NCBI GenBank assembly: GCA_029641185.1
Contig: JAPWGK010000028.1
Location: 124,001-188,000 of the forward strand
Reading direction: 5' to 3'
From: Pseudofabraea citricarpa
Taxonomy: Eukaryota > Ascomycota > Leotiomycetes > Helotiales > Dermateaceae
DNA length: 64,000 bases
A program made the translations under genes and the position numbers. Below are positions 36,485-47,586 of the stretch, piece after piece. The notes below the pieces were generated by a model. The model worked only from the letters and a program-made list of their open reading frames with translations. It made no database searches and was not told the origin of the DNA. Position 1 is the stretch's first letter, and each line of letters opens with the position of its first letter.

Positions 36485-39400
36485 ATGTTTTCCTTTCTCT
36501 TTCTCTTTTTGGTGCTGCAGGGTTGCGGAGCGTTACGATATGACCCTGCGCATGTGGGATATAACTTGAACGAGAACCAGACGGCCACGAGTGCCCAAGA
36601 CTTTTGGGGAGAATGGGCCGACCACACCTACGAGCCTTCGCCAGACAACTGGCGATTTCCTTTTTACGTCCTTACGATTGACCGATATATCAATGGTGAT
36701 CCGACAAATGATAATGCCAATGGGAGTGTTTTTGAGAAGAACTGGATGACGAACCAGTTCCGGTTCGGCGGAGATGTTGCTGGACTGCGTAGTGACCTGG
36801 ACTACATTCAGGGTCTTGGGATCAAGGCCATTTATTTTACAGGAAGTATGATGCTGAACATGCCATGGTCGCCCGATGGATACGGCCCCTTGGACTTTAC
36901 CCTACTCGATCGCCATCACGGCAACATCGACGAATGGCGAGCATTGACGACGGAAATTCATGCTAGAGGGATGTATCTGATCTTCGACCATACCGTGTCG
37001 ACAATGGCCAATCTGCTTGGATTTGGCGGAAAGTATTTGAATGCTACGGTCGAGTTCAATTTTGATGAGTATGATGCCGTCTGGAAGCAACCGGACCGCC
37101 GGTATCACGATTTCGAACCCGGAAACGAGCGAGATCCAGACTGCCAACTGCCCAGAATTTGGGAACAAAATGGTTATCTGCTACCATCCAATATATCTGA
37201 CCAGTACAATGGCTGCCGTGACAGCGAGTTCGATATGTACGGCGACATCCAAAGTACCGGCGCTTACCCTAGTTATATCAATCAATTCTCCAGATTTGCC
37301 TCCGTACAGGATCGTCTGCGTGAATGGCGTCCCGATGTACTCGCTAAGATCAACAATATGGCTTGTATGCAAATAGCCATGTTGGACATTGACGGATATC
37401 GAATCGACAAGGCAGTTCAAGTGACTATCGATGCTCTTGCCAGTTTCTCCACCTACCAGCGTGAGTGTGCTAAACGTCTGGGCAAGGACAATTTCCTTGT
37501 CGTCGGCGAGATTGTTGCTGATCCAAAGCTATCGGCCGTATATGTTGGAAGAGGAAAACAGCCTGACCAAGAACTCACCGATAAATCTCTCGCCGTATTT
37601 ACCAATAACGAAACTGACGCTGACACATTCATTCGACCATTTGGAATGACTGCACTTGATGCAGCTGCCTTCCATTATGACATTTACGGCTCTATGACCC
37701 GGTTTTTAGGACTTGATGGACCTTGGGGTTCGCTTGGTGTTGATTGGGTTGAGTTATGGAACAAGATGCTTACCTCCCACGATATGGTCAACGCCAATAC
37801 CGGCCTTTTTGATCCTCGCCACATGTTCGGGACAACCAACCAGGACGTTTTCCGTTGGCCTGCGCTGGCCAATGGTACTCACCGACAGTTGCTTGGTCTG
37901 TTCGTCACCACCCTCGAATTACCTGGTGTTCCTATGGTATTCTACGGAGAAGAGCAAGAATATTACATCTTGGAGAATTTGGCACCTGATTATGTCTTCG
38001 GACGTACTCCTTTTGGTTCATCTCCTGCATGGCAACTCCACGGTTGCTACGGTCTTGGACAAGAGCTTTATGTCGACATGCCATACAACAGTTCCGGACA
38101 GGGCTGCCATGATGACAGCGTCAGTTTGGATAAGAGAGATGCTTCTCGCCCATTCCGAAACATCATCAAAAGAATGTTCGAGCTTCGTGAGCAGTATCCA
38201 GTACTTAACGACGGTTACGAGCTTCAAACATTGTCCACGCATCTCTATAACATTTATTTGCCTGGTAGTCAGGGTATGCCAACTCCACATGGAGTCTGGA
38301 GTATCTTAAGATCTCGCAACAATGATGTACAAGATTTGAGTGCTACTGGTCACGGCAATCAATCAGTGTGGGAGCTGTTCCACAACGAGCCGGACACGGT
38401 CACTTACGAATTCGATTGCACTAGCACCAATAACTCGGCATTCGATGGAGCACTTGTATCGGCATTTCCTACGGGCACCACTATTAAGAATTTATTCTAT
38501 CCGTACGAAGAGCACACGTTAGCATCTTCGACTTTCAACCTTGGATTAGAGAATTCCACAAAAGCCCAAGGCTGCCTCGCTAGCCTCGATTTCCGACCGT
38601 ACGAGTTCAAGGCCTTTGTGCCGCTTGCAGAGTGGGAACAACCCAAACCCGTTATCACGCACGTCTATCCAAGACACGATGCCCGAATTGTGTCAACCGT
38701 TGCCTACGAGGAGACCGAGACAGTTCAAATTCAAATAGGATTTTCTTCTCCAATGGATTGTGATGCTGTCACTGATTCGTTGTTGATCGAATCAACAACC
38801 GAATTAGGCGTCAACGCAACATTGGTCAAGTCAAGCATAGATTGCCAAACAGTCGATTTACCTGATGAACTACCTGGGTATGTCGGAGAAGTCCCCACCA
38901 ATTGGGTCTTTACTGCGGAGTTACAAAATGTCGCAAATGGTATCCACACCTACACCGTCGACAACCCTGCAAGTGCCAATGTAACATCAAACGGTACAGC
39001 ACTATCGACCAAAACCAGAGACAGATTCATGTTCCGCATTGGACAATCAAATAATCCTATGGTCTTTCCAAGTACGTCAAATTACACGCGAGGATTACTC
39101 AATGAAGATGCTGCAACGGGTGCCCTGTATGTCTCACCAAAAGCTGCTGGAGCAGAGAAGATGCGTTATTCGACCAATTTTGGTTCGAGCTTCAGCGACT
39201 GGCAAAATTACACCGGTGGAAACATTACAATCGAAAAGCAAAGCTGGTCTGGAACAAAGGCTCAGAGATGGGACGGAGAACATGTTATTTTACATTTCTG
39301 GAGCAAGATGGCGGGAAGCAGTGACCATGTGCAGCACAGTGATATCGGCAGGGAAGATCAACCACCCCGCCGATGGCCACATGCCTGGGCTGAAGGAGTC

Positions 39401-42400
39401 TGGAACCAGTGGGGTTCTGATGCCGGCCTTAGCAACAAGTTAAAACAGAATGATGCAGGAGAATGGACTTTCAACCTATTCACCGAATGGCCTACCAATA
39501 TTATGGTCAATGTATGGGGTATGAATCCGGATGGAGAGCTGGACAAGAGTGCTGCATACGGAGACGTAGATCGTGATGGTGTTCTTGACTGGGTACCTCC
39601 TGACAGTCTGGCAAATAATGTCATCAACATCTCAGCCGCTCCCGCACACGGACGTCTCGGTTACAAACTCGTTGTCAACGACGGTAACTGGGGATATACT
39701 TTGGAGCCACATGGATCTGCATCTGCCCAGACTATCTTACTGATACTGTTATGTATCATACCTGTTATCACCGGCGTTTTCGGAGTATGGGCTTTCCGTG
39801 CCTCATTCTACAAAGTCAAGTTCAACAAAATAGGCTCCCAGGGAGAACAGAAGAGCGTCTTCCCATTCTCAATGGGCTTCCCTCTTATGGAGACCTTCAA
39901 ATGGGGCGGCAAGGACAAGACCGAATACGCACCTACACCAAATCCAGGTAACGGCGATAACCACGACAGCACGGATGCAGGCCAAGCTGGTGCACTTGCA
40001 GTTGCTGCAGGATCTCCAGGGCGACGAACCGTTTTGATCGCCACCATGGAGTACGAAATTGCAGAGTGGGCCATCAAAATCAAAATCGGTGGTCTTGGTG
40101 TCATGGCTTCTTTGATGGGTAAAAATCTTGATCATCAAAATTTGATTTGGGTTATTCCTTGTGTTGGCGGAATCGATTATCCCTATGGACCAGGTATGTT
40201 CCGATGTTGCATTTGACTATGGTACTAAGACTAACATGTTCTCAGACGAGGGAGCTGAATTTATGCAAGTTGGTATCTCCGGTCAAGAATACGACGTCAC
40301 AGTTCATTATCATGTCGTCAAGAATATCACATATGTGCTTTTGGATGCACCTATCTTCCGTAAGCGCACAAAGGCAGAGCCATACCCTCCACGAATGGAC
40401 GATTTAGAAAGCGGAATTTACTATTCTACCTGGAATCAATGTATCGCCGAAACTGTTCGAAGATTTAAACCAGATTTGTACCACATCAACGATTATCATG
40501 GTGCTGCCGCTCCTTTATATCTACTCCCAGGTACTATTCCTTGCTGTCTCTCTCTTCACAACGCAGAATTCCAAGGCATGTGGCCACTCAAGACTACCCA
40601 GCAAATTCAAGAAATCTGTGGTGTATTCAACTTGGAAGAGGAGGTTGTCCGAAGATATGTTCAATTCGGTGATGTTTTCAATTTGTTACACGCTGGTGTA
40701 AGATATTTGCATATTCATCAAGCAGTAAGTGCAAAGCTTTTCGTCGTGTAGTTGCATGCGTCTAACCTTTCATAGGGCTTTGGTGCTGTTGGTGTATCCA
40801 AAAAGTACGGCAAACGTTCCTTGGCCCGATATCCCATTTTCTGGTGTCTTGACAAGATTGGTTCTTTACCCAACCCAGATCCAGGAGATGTGGCGCCATT
40901 CGATAAAACTGCCAAACTTCCTATTGCAGAAGTTGATCCTGTCAAAGAGGAGCAAAGAGCTATCTTCAGAGTCCAAGCACAAGAATGGGCTGGACTTACT
41001 GTCGACCCCAAGGTAGGTTATGCTCTCCATGTTTGAGAATCATACTAACGGGTGTAGGCCGAACTTTTTATCTTCGTTGGTCGCTGGTCACAGCAGAAAG
41101 GTATTGATCTTATCGCAGATGTTTTCCCTTCGGTTCTAGAGAAACGGCCAAACACCCAACTTATCTGTGTTGGCCCAGTTATTGATCTTCACGGCCGCTT
41201 TGCTGCTCTCAAGTTAGAGAAGCTCATGACTCAGTATCCTGGTCGTGTCTATTCGAAACCCGAATTTACTGCACTACCAGCTTTCATTTTCACAGGTGCC
41301 GAGTTTGCATTGATGCCTTCTCGAGATGAGCCATTTGGTCTTGTTGCTGTCGAGTTCGGCTGTAAGGGTGCGATCTGTATTGGCAGTCGTGTTGGTGGTT
41401 TTGGTAACATGCCCGGTTGGTGGTTTACCGTTGAATCAGTCACGTCGAAGCATCTTATCAGCCAGTTCAAATCTGCAATCAATGCCGCTCTTGCTTCAGA
41501 CCAGGAAACTCGAGCTTTGATGCGCGCTTACTCAGTCATACAAAGATTTCCAGTTGCTCAATGGGTTGAGGACTTGGAAAAGCTACAGTCATCTTCGATC
41601 CATATGGCGTTGAAAACGAAGGTCCAACCTACTCTGTTCACTAAGTTATCTGCGATGAGCTCAAAGGTCTCCCTTGCTCTTCCCGGCTCCAACAGCGCTA
41701 CACCAAGCGGAGCTGTCACCCCTACAGGAGGCAGAAACCTGGCACCCAACAATTCTTCAAGATTCTTTGGCTTAAGTGTAGGCGGTAGCAGTGGCTCAAG
41801 CACACCTCGTGCGAACCATCTCACTAGTCCAGCTGGCTCATTCAATGGCGGTTTCCCTGGAGGCCCCAGTAGCCCTCGGCCAGGCCTTCACAGTCCTGCT
41901 GGCTCATTCAACGGTTTACCAAGCGGTTTCAACTCACCTCGTGCAGTTTCAGACAGTACTGGTTCTATCCGTAACGGCTTCCCCTCAGGCTTAGAGAGTG
42001 GAAGGAACACTCCAAGTAGGCGCCTTAGTATCGGAGAAATCTCAATGACGCAAAGTGAACACTCGATGCAGCAAAACCCAACCCCATTGTTCACTGACGC
42101 CAACAACAAGTACTACAACAGCTTTTCGCAAAAGCTCGATAAACTTGCTGGCAAGCCACCCAGTGGTAAAAATACCATTGAAGAATACATCGTGGACAGT
42201 GAGAGGGAATGGTTCAACAACTATCATCGCGCTTCCATGTCCACCAGCTCACTTCTCATGAACAAGAAAGAGAAGAATAGCGAAAAGAAGTATCCTGCTA
42301 GTAAAAGGCAGTCGTTGGCAGAGTTTGATGAGTATCTCGGCGATGGCTACGAGGCACCATCTGGCATAAAGCTGTTGCTCCAAAGGAAGGTTGGGACGTG

Positions 42401-43882
42401 GTTTATATACTCGTTCCTCCTTGCATTTGTAAGTCTTCCTTTAATCCATATAGTATCCGTATAGTATTAGCCACTAATGAGCGTTTAGGGTCAAATCTTA
42501 TCAGCAAGCTCTTTGCAACTCACCTTGCTCGTTGGAGCAGTGGGTGAACCACCTGGAAAGCTTTATGCTCTGTGCTGTATCTACGCAGCATCCTCAATTG
42601 TATGGTGGTATCTATATCGTCGAGTGAGAGCAGTGTGGGTTCTTTCGGCACCCTTCTACTTCATCGGTGGATGCTTCTTCCTCCTGGGCATGGCAATCTG
42701 CACAAAGAATGCCTTTGCTAAGGGTTGGGTCTTTAACGTCGCAACTGCGCTTTACACAATTGGATCCTCTGCTGGTTCGCTTTACTTTACCTTGAACTTC
42801 GGTACGGAAGGTAAGTTATGCCCCCTATCAGAGTTACTACAGAATTCTAACAGGTATAGGTGGTACCCCCCCACAGGCTTGGGCTTTCCGTGCATGTGTT
42901 ATCACTGGCACACAACAGCTTATCATTGCATTCCTCTGGTTCTGGGGCTCAGCCTTGACTAAAAGTAGCATGCCCGGCGATGAAACAACTACATACACAC
43001 CATCTGCCGCCGCATTGACTGGAGTCACGATTCCCCTTGCCTTTATCATGTGGGGAATCGGAGCAGCTTTATATTTCGGACTTCCCGATTATTACCGACA
43101 AAAGCCAGGAGCTGTACCTTCATTCTACAGCGCAGTATGCCGAAAAGGAGTTGTATTAGTAAGTGATGTCAACTTGTGCTTGTAAATTGATACTAACTCC
43201 TATCAGTGGTTCTGGACTATGGTCATCCTACAAGGTTACTGGCTTTCGCCTAATCTGAGTCGTAGCTGGATGTTCCTTTGGTCTTCCAGACACGCACCAG
43301 CATATGCCATTGTCCTCCTTATCCTCCTTTTCTTCGTTGTAATCTGGGCTGGTCTACTAGCCATCCTCGGTCACCTAACCAAAGCACATTCATGGATCAT
43401 CCCCATCTTCGCCATCGGACTCGGAGCTCCAGGATGGTGCCAAATGCTATGGGGTGTCTCAGCGATCGGTGCACATATCCCATGGCTCGGAGCTGTGGGT
43501 GGTGCACTCTTCAGCCGCTCCGTTTGGCTCTGGCTTGGTGTGCTTCATTCCATCCAAGATGTTGGTTTCGGTATGATTCTTTTACAGACTCTGACCAGAG
43601 TGCACATCACGTTTGTTTTCACCATGGCTCAGATAATTGGTGCCTTCGTCACCATCATTGCGCGCGCCTCGGCGCCCAACAAACTTGGCCCCGCGGGCGT
43701 CTTTCATAATTTCGGTGATAGCCTTATTCCTGGCCCATCGTTTTGGATTTGTCTTATCTGCCAACTTATTGTTTGTGTTGGTTATTTCAAGGTATGTTTT
43801 TCTTCCTCTACTCTCTATCATTGTGACCACCTACTAACTCATATTCTAGTTCTTCCGCAAGGCCCAACTCAACAAGCCGTAA
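36485..43882 (+). CDS. ags1: Cell-wall alpha-1,3-glucan synthase
   Basis: Eight exons (36485-40193, 40246-40724, 40776-41012, 41058-42428, 42489-42810, 42860-43158, 43207-43791, 43850-43882) give 2344 aa, the usual size for Ags1/Mok1 proteins. A signal peptide ends at about GCGA, before [17 protein letters not shown]. Next come an extracellular GH13 amylase-like (transglycosylase) domain (about residues 50-560), a membrane span near 1080-1100 ([20 protein letters not shown]), and a cytosolic GT5 glycogen-synthase-like domain from about 1180. That domain carries KIKIGGLG (nucleotide-sugar loop), NDYHGA and [15 protein letters not shown] Ser/Gly/Pro-rich linker (about 1690-1800) and a multi-pass C-terminal domain (about 1915-2340) follow. 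It makes the alpha-1,3-glucan of the hyphal wall. The start is the first ATG in frame; an upstream micro-exon ending at the CTGCAG near 36520 cannot be excluded. Confidence 0.95.
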
Positions 43883-44319
43883 TCCTCTCTCTGTCTATCT
43901 TTGCTTTTGAGCGCGTTTTGATTTTGAATTTTTCCTTTGTTCAAGCGAGAAAAAATATATATACTAGGGTCATGTCGTCGTACGTGTTTGTGTGTGTCTT
44001 GCAAGCAGCGGAGTTGGATATAGAATCTACAGGAACCAGGATGGACTTTTTCCTTCTTTTGGAACTTTGAAAAGGGCGTTTTGTTATGTTACCAGCTAAT
44101 ACCATGGCTTGAGATATATACACATATAAATATACTAGGTACTTGTAGATATCAGACGGGAAGAAAGGAAGAAAGAAAGAAAAATATGAGATCAGATCAG
44201 ATCAGATCATGTCCCGTTAGAGGGCGTGCATGATGGATGATGATTCATGGATGGAATTAATACAATGGATATTTCATGATCTTTGTCCTTTTTGGGGGCT
44301 TCTTTCTGTGAGGTTTGAC

Positions 44320-44364
<45 letters not shown>

Positions 44365-44491
44365 GTATGTGTGTGATTTACAAGCATAGAGACCGACCGT
44401 CTCTTCTCATCACCCCAATGTCACTAACTATACCCTGCTGCTAAACTAGATACCCAGGTAGCTATCTTAGGAACATGTTTATACAGCAGCC
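43883..44491. other. 3' region of the glucan synthase gene with simple repeats
   Basis: Probable 3' UTR and downstream DNA. It includes GAAA-type repeats near 44160-44185, GATCA repeats near 44190-44210 and a long TG run. No gene is seen. Confidence 0.5.
44332..44374. repeat. TG dinucleotide microsatellite
   Basis: About twenty TG units, with one GC-type and one AT-type interruption near the 3' end. Confidence 0.95.
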
Positions 44492-44728
44492 ACTCGGCTT
44501 CGTGCATTCTTTATCCCTTTACAGATCGCTACATCGATACTCCACCCGCCATGTCAGGCTAAGATATACCACTACTATACCACTACCGCTACCGCTAGCA
44601 TCCAAGGTACACTCGGCTTCGTGCATTCTTTATCCCTTTACAGATCGGTACATCAATACTCCACCCGCCAGCCATGTCAGTCTAAGATATACCACTACCA
44701 ATACCGCTACCGCTAGCATCCAAGGCAC
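44492..44728. repeat. 119-bp tandem duplication
   Basis: Two adjacent copies (44492-44610 and 44611-44728) both begin ACTCGGCTTCGTGCATTC and end CGCTAGCATCCAAGG-AC. They differ by a few substitutions and small indels, including an extra CAGC in copy 2. Each also has an internal ACCACTACC/ACCGCT mini-repeat. The pair lies about 70 bp upstream of the tRNA gene, so copy 2 may form part of its upstream context. Confidence 0.9.
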
Positions 44729-44799
44729 AGAAGCAAACCAAGACAGATAGTAAAAGATAAGGAGAAGCCAAGCAAGCAAAACAAGCAAAACCATCAAAC

Positions 44800-44885
44800 G
44801 GTCCTGTGGTACAGTTGGTTAGTATCCGGTGTTTGCTTCACTTGAAGGAAATATCGAGACGCGGGTTCGAATCCTGCCGGGGCTT
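44800..44885 (+). tRNA. tRNA gene with a probable 13-nt intron; isotype uncertain (loop reads TGC)
   Basis: A cloverleaf can be drawn. The acceptor stem GGTCCTG pairs with CGGGGCT (three G-U pairs) and the D stem GTAC pairs with GTAT. The anticodon stem CGGTG pairs with TATCG, and the T arm is GCGGG-TTCGAAT-CCTGC. Box A (TGGTACAGTTGG) and box B (GGTTCGAATCC) are near consensus. The anticodon loop is interrupted by about 13 nt (44838-44850) at the canonical position after base 37. Read this way the anticodon at 44834-44836 is TGC (Ala), but the acceptor stem has U3-G70 instead of the alanine identity pair G3-U70, so the isotype is doubtful. A divergent tRNA or tRNA-like gene is possible. Confidence 0.7.
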
Positions 44886-44887
44886 GA

Positions 44888-44937
44888 GATCGTGTCACCC
44901 ATCAGCTAAGTACACTTGGGGGGTGGGTGACACGATC
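44888..44937 (+). ncRNA. Strong hairpin directly downstream of the tRNA, inside the Pol III transcription unit
   Basis: The arms 44888-44901 (GATCGTGTCACCCA) and 44924-44937 are perfect 14-bp reverse complements around a 22-nt loop. The hairpin starts three bases after the tRNA discriminator. The only strong T run is after it, so a Pol III transcript from the tRNA would carry the hairpin as a long 3' trailer. Confidence 0.7.
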
Positions 44938-44941
44938 GGCA

Positions 44942-44949
44942 TTTTTTTT
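44942..44949 (+). terminator. RNA polymerase III T8 terminator
   Basis: Eight consecutive T bases lie five nt after the hairpin. No run of four or more T lies between the tRNA and this point, so it is the first credible Pol III stop. Confidence 0.75.
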
Positions 44950-45810
44950 CGTTCTTTTTTTGTTTTTGATTTTTTGGGAGAGGGAGAGGGAGAGGGAGAG
45001 GGAGAGGCGGAGAGGAATATTAATTAGTTTGTGTAGGTGGGTTTTTGGGTGATGATAGCTGGATTTAGATGAACTTTATTTGTATAAGTTCAAAATTCAA
45101 GGCTCAACAAGATACCTACAAAGTTCTGAGTTCCCGAACTAATACCTCCTAATTAACAGGCCGGTTAAGAGGTTTGCGAGTATTAAGGCCTCTCTAAAAC
45201 TAGGACTACTCTTGATTACAGGTTATGTCTGTCTTTGCTTGTTTTTATAACAATCCAAAACACCTCAAGGGCTTAATCGAGGTGGATCTGCAGAAGAAAC
45301 AAGGCGCGGGAAGAACTCTAGTTCTCTACTAATGTGCAATTCTGGAACAAGTTAAGTCGTTTTTAAACTCTGTTTATACGATAGCTACCGACTTGTCCGA
45401 TGACGTGTAACGGGGGAACTCATCAGTCGCATTTTGATCGCCAAGATATCGACAAACTGTATTTTGGCGTTCGGCAGATCTGTAGACCATGCGCGAGTAA
45501 TGGATGACATGCTTCTATAACTCGATCTGTACCTGGATCTTATTCTACGCTTCAAATACCTCCTGCGCTGCTTATAACGTCCCTACCGTTTCTCGGACTC
45601 GTACTCGGGGAGCTCTTTAGTCTGTTTCATACCACTATAGCATGTCACTGCACGTGGCATTAATGCTATTCGGACGAGAAGATGATTGTTTATCAGGCGA
45701 TGTTGAACTATTAGAAGTCTTTTATCATCTAGAGGTATCCATCATTCCAATTCCAATTCCTCAAGAAATTGTTTAAAAGAAACCCCCTTTGAAAATTCTA
45801 GACTGTGACA
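44950..45810. other. Intergenic region with GGGAGA repeat
   Basis: A GGGAGA repeat at about 44976-45008 is followed by AT-rich sequence without a supported gene. The last part is the promoter of the oxygenase gene. Confidence 0.4.
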
Positions 45811-47079
45811 ATGGCAGCTATTACTTCCTTCGTTCAAGATCTCGATCTCTACAAGTCCGAGAAGCCATACATCTATGATGGGCCCGAAATCGACGGCCTG
45901 CCTATGACAAACGTCAAGAAAGAAGACCGCCCGCTGCCCATCACGGATCTTCGCACCGTCAAGGATTTCGTGCCGACGATTGAGAAGAACGGCTTCTGCT
46001 TCATCGAGTCTCCCTCAAAGACGATCACCAATGAGATCAATGACTCGACTTCAGAGCCTTACGCACAGGAAGTTGTCGAGATGGTTAAGAAGATGCTCGG
46101 TGCTGATGAGGCTTACGCGACGAATGTCAGGGTATGTTTGTTTCCTCACTGCCCGCCTGCTTTCTGGGTTGTTATGTTTAGTTCTTCTTATTGAGGGACA
46201 CTTTGTAGTTCAGGAGTGCAGATATGGCCCATGGCAAAACCCCACCTGGGATTGAAGCACATATCGGTATGCCTGCTCGTCACCTTACGTTTGACTTAGC
46301 CGCGGTCCATTTTAGGCCAGTCCTAACCATGAGCAATAGATCTAACAGGGGATGACGCCTGGGGAAGGATGGATACCTTCCTGAGCGAAGAAGAACAAGA
46401 GAAAGTGCTGTCCGGACAACTGCGTGCGCGAATCATCAAGTAAGTGCGTTCCTTTTTCCCTGCCGTCCATTGGTGGCCAAGAGAGGGATCGGAAGCTGAT
46501 AGAAAATAAATAGCGTATGGCGACCCATGGTGAACCCCGCCGAAGACTATCCACTCGCAGTCCTAGACCCGCACTCTATCGAAGACGTCGACGACGTCGT
46601 GGCTATCGACCGCGTCTTTCCCGGCGGTGCAGCCGAACTCGCGTATCTGCGACACAGTCCCAACCATCGGTGGTATTGGCTGAGCAACATGACGCCCGAC
46701 GAGGCCGTTCTATTCATCCAGTACGATTCGCACCCACTGGATGGGAAATTTAACCGTAAGTTACTTCTCACTCTCGCATCGGAGACGTGGCTGATGAGTT
46801 CCTCGGTTAGGTATTGGACATACAGCTTTCAGGAATGGACTTGCCCGTCCAGGATGTCCGCCTCGTCAAAGTGTCGAGGCCAGGATCTTGGTCTTGACCC
46901 CGGCGCCGTATGAGATGAAGCCTACCCTGGGAAATGTACCGCTTCCAGAGTCTAGAGTCCAGCCCTGGAGGAAATTTATCAACGTGCCGCCGAAGGTGAA
47001 GGCGGTCGCGTCGGGTAGTCAGGAGAGGAAAATGCAGTTTGGGTATAATCCTCAGGCTGCTCAGGCTATCAAGGTTTAA
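45811..47079 (+). CDS. AsaB/CmcJ-like hydroxylase/desaturase (fungal non-haem oxygenase-like family)
   Basis: Five exons (45811-46131, 46209-46266, 46349-46439, 46514-46755, 46811-47079) give 326 aa. Family blocks seen are NGFCFIESPSKT, FRSADMAHG, VWRPMVNPAEDYPLAVLD, HRWYWLSNMTPDEAVLFIQYDS and RIGHTAFRNG followed by a PRQSVEARILVL end. These match the fungal AsaB / CmcJ-type / GA4-desaturase-like family, often found in secondary metabolite clusters. An HTAF-type histidine is present; the metal site was not checked. A codon three positions upstream (GTG) is in frame, but the first ATG is 45811. It may work with the oxygenase and thioesterase downstream, which is inference from position. Confidence 0.87.
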
Positions 47080-47586
47080 CTAAGTCTAAACATCACCAAA
47101 GAACTTTAAATCTTTGCAAATGAGGCGATTGTAGATTCGACTTTTACCTCCCGCGTATTTTGAAGATCCAGACAGAAATGTTTACGTGCTATCTTGCGGT
47201 TTCTGTTTTGATAGGATCATTTTTCTTAGTATTTACATACATAGTGCTTTATTGTCTGACAATACTATGACTTGAGATACTGGCCAACCAAAATGCATAA
47301 TTCAACGCATCCTTCCATCGCGGATATAATATTACACATGTCTAATTCTACCGTCTATCACATCTCATGATCATTCTTATAACTGTTCCATTTTGTAACA
47401 TTACCCTGTTCTCTAATATTATTGACTCCTTGGCATATATAAGAGAATTGTGGCAGATATGGTAGAACAGCCTTGGTCGTTCTACGCGACATGTGACACA
47501 CCCTAAAAGCTGCAAATATATGTCTCGAGCAAGAGCGCAAACGGTTGTTAGCTGGCCTTCTTTGAAATGCGATAGGCAACCATTTT
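47080..47586. other. Convergent 3' intergenic region
   Basis: About 500 bp between convergent stops of the oxygenase gene and the bZIP gene. No gene was seen. Confidence 0.4.

Noticed and set aside
44332..44374. TG repeat as a functional element
   Set aside because: It is an ordinary dinucleotide microsatellite in a 3' flank; nothing indicates a function.
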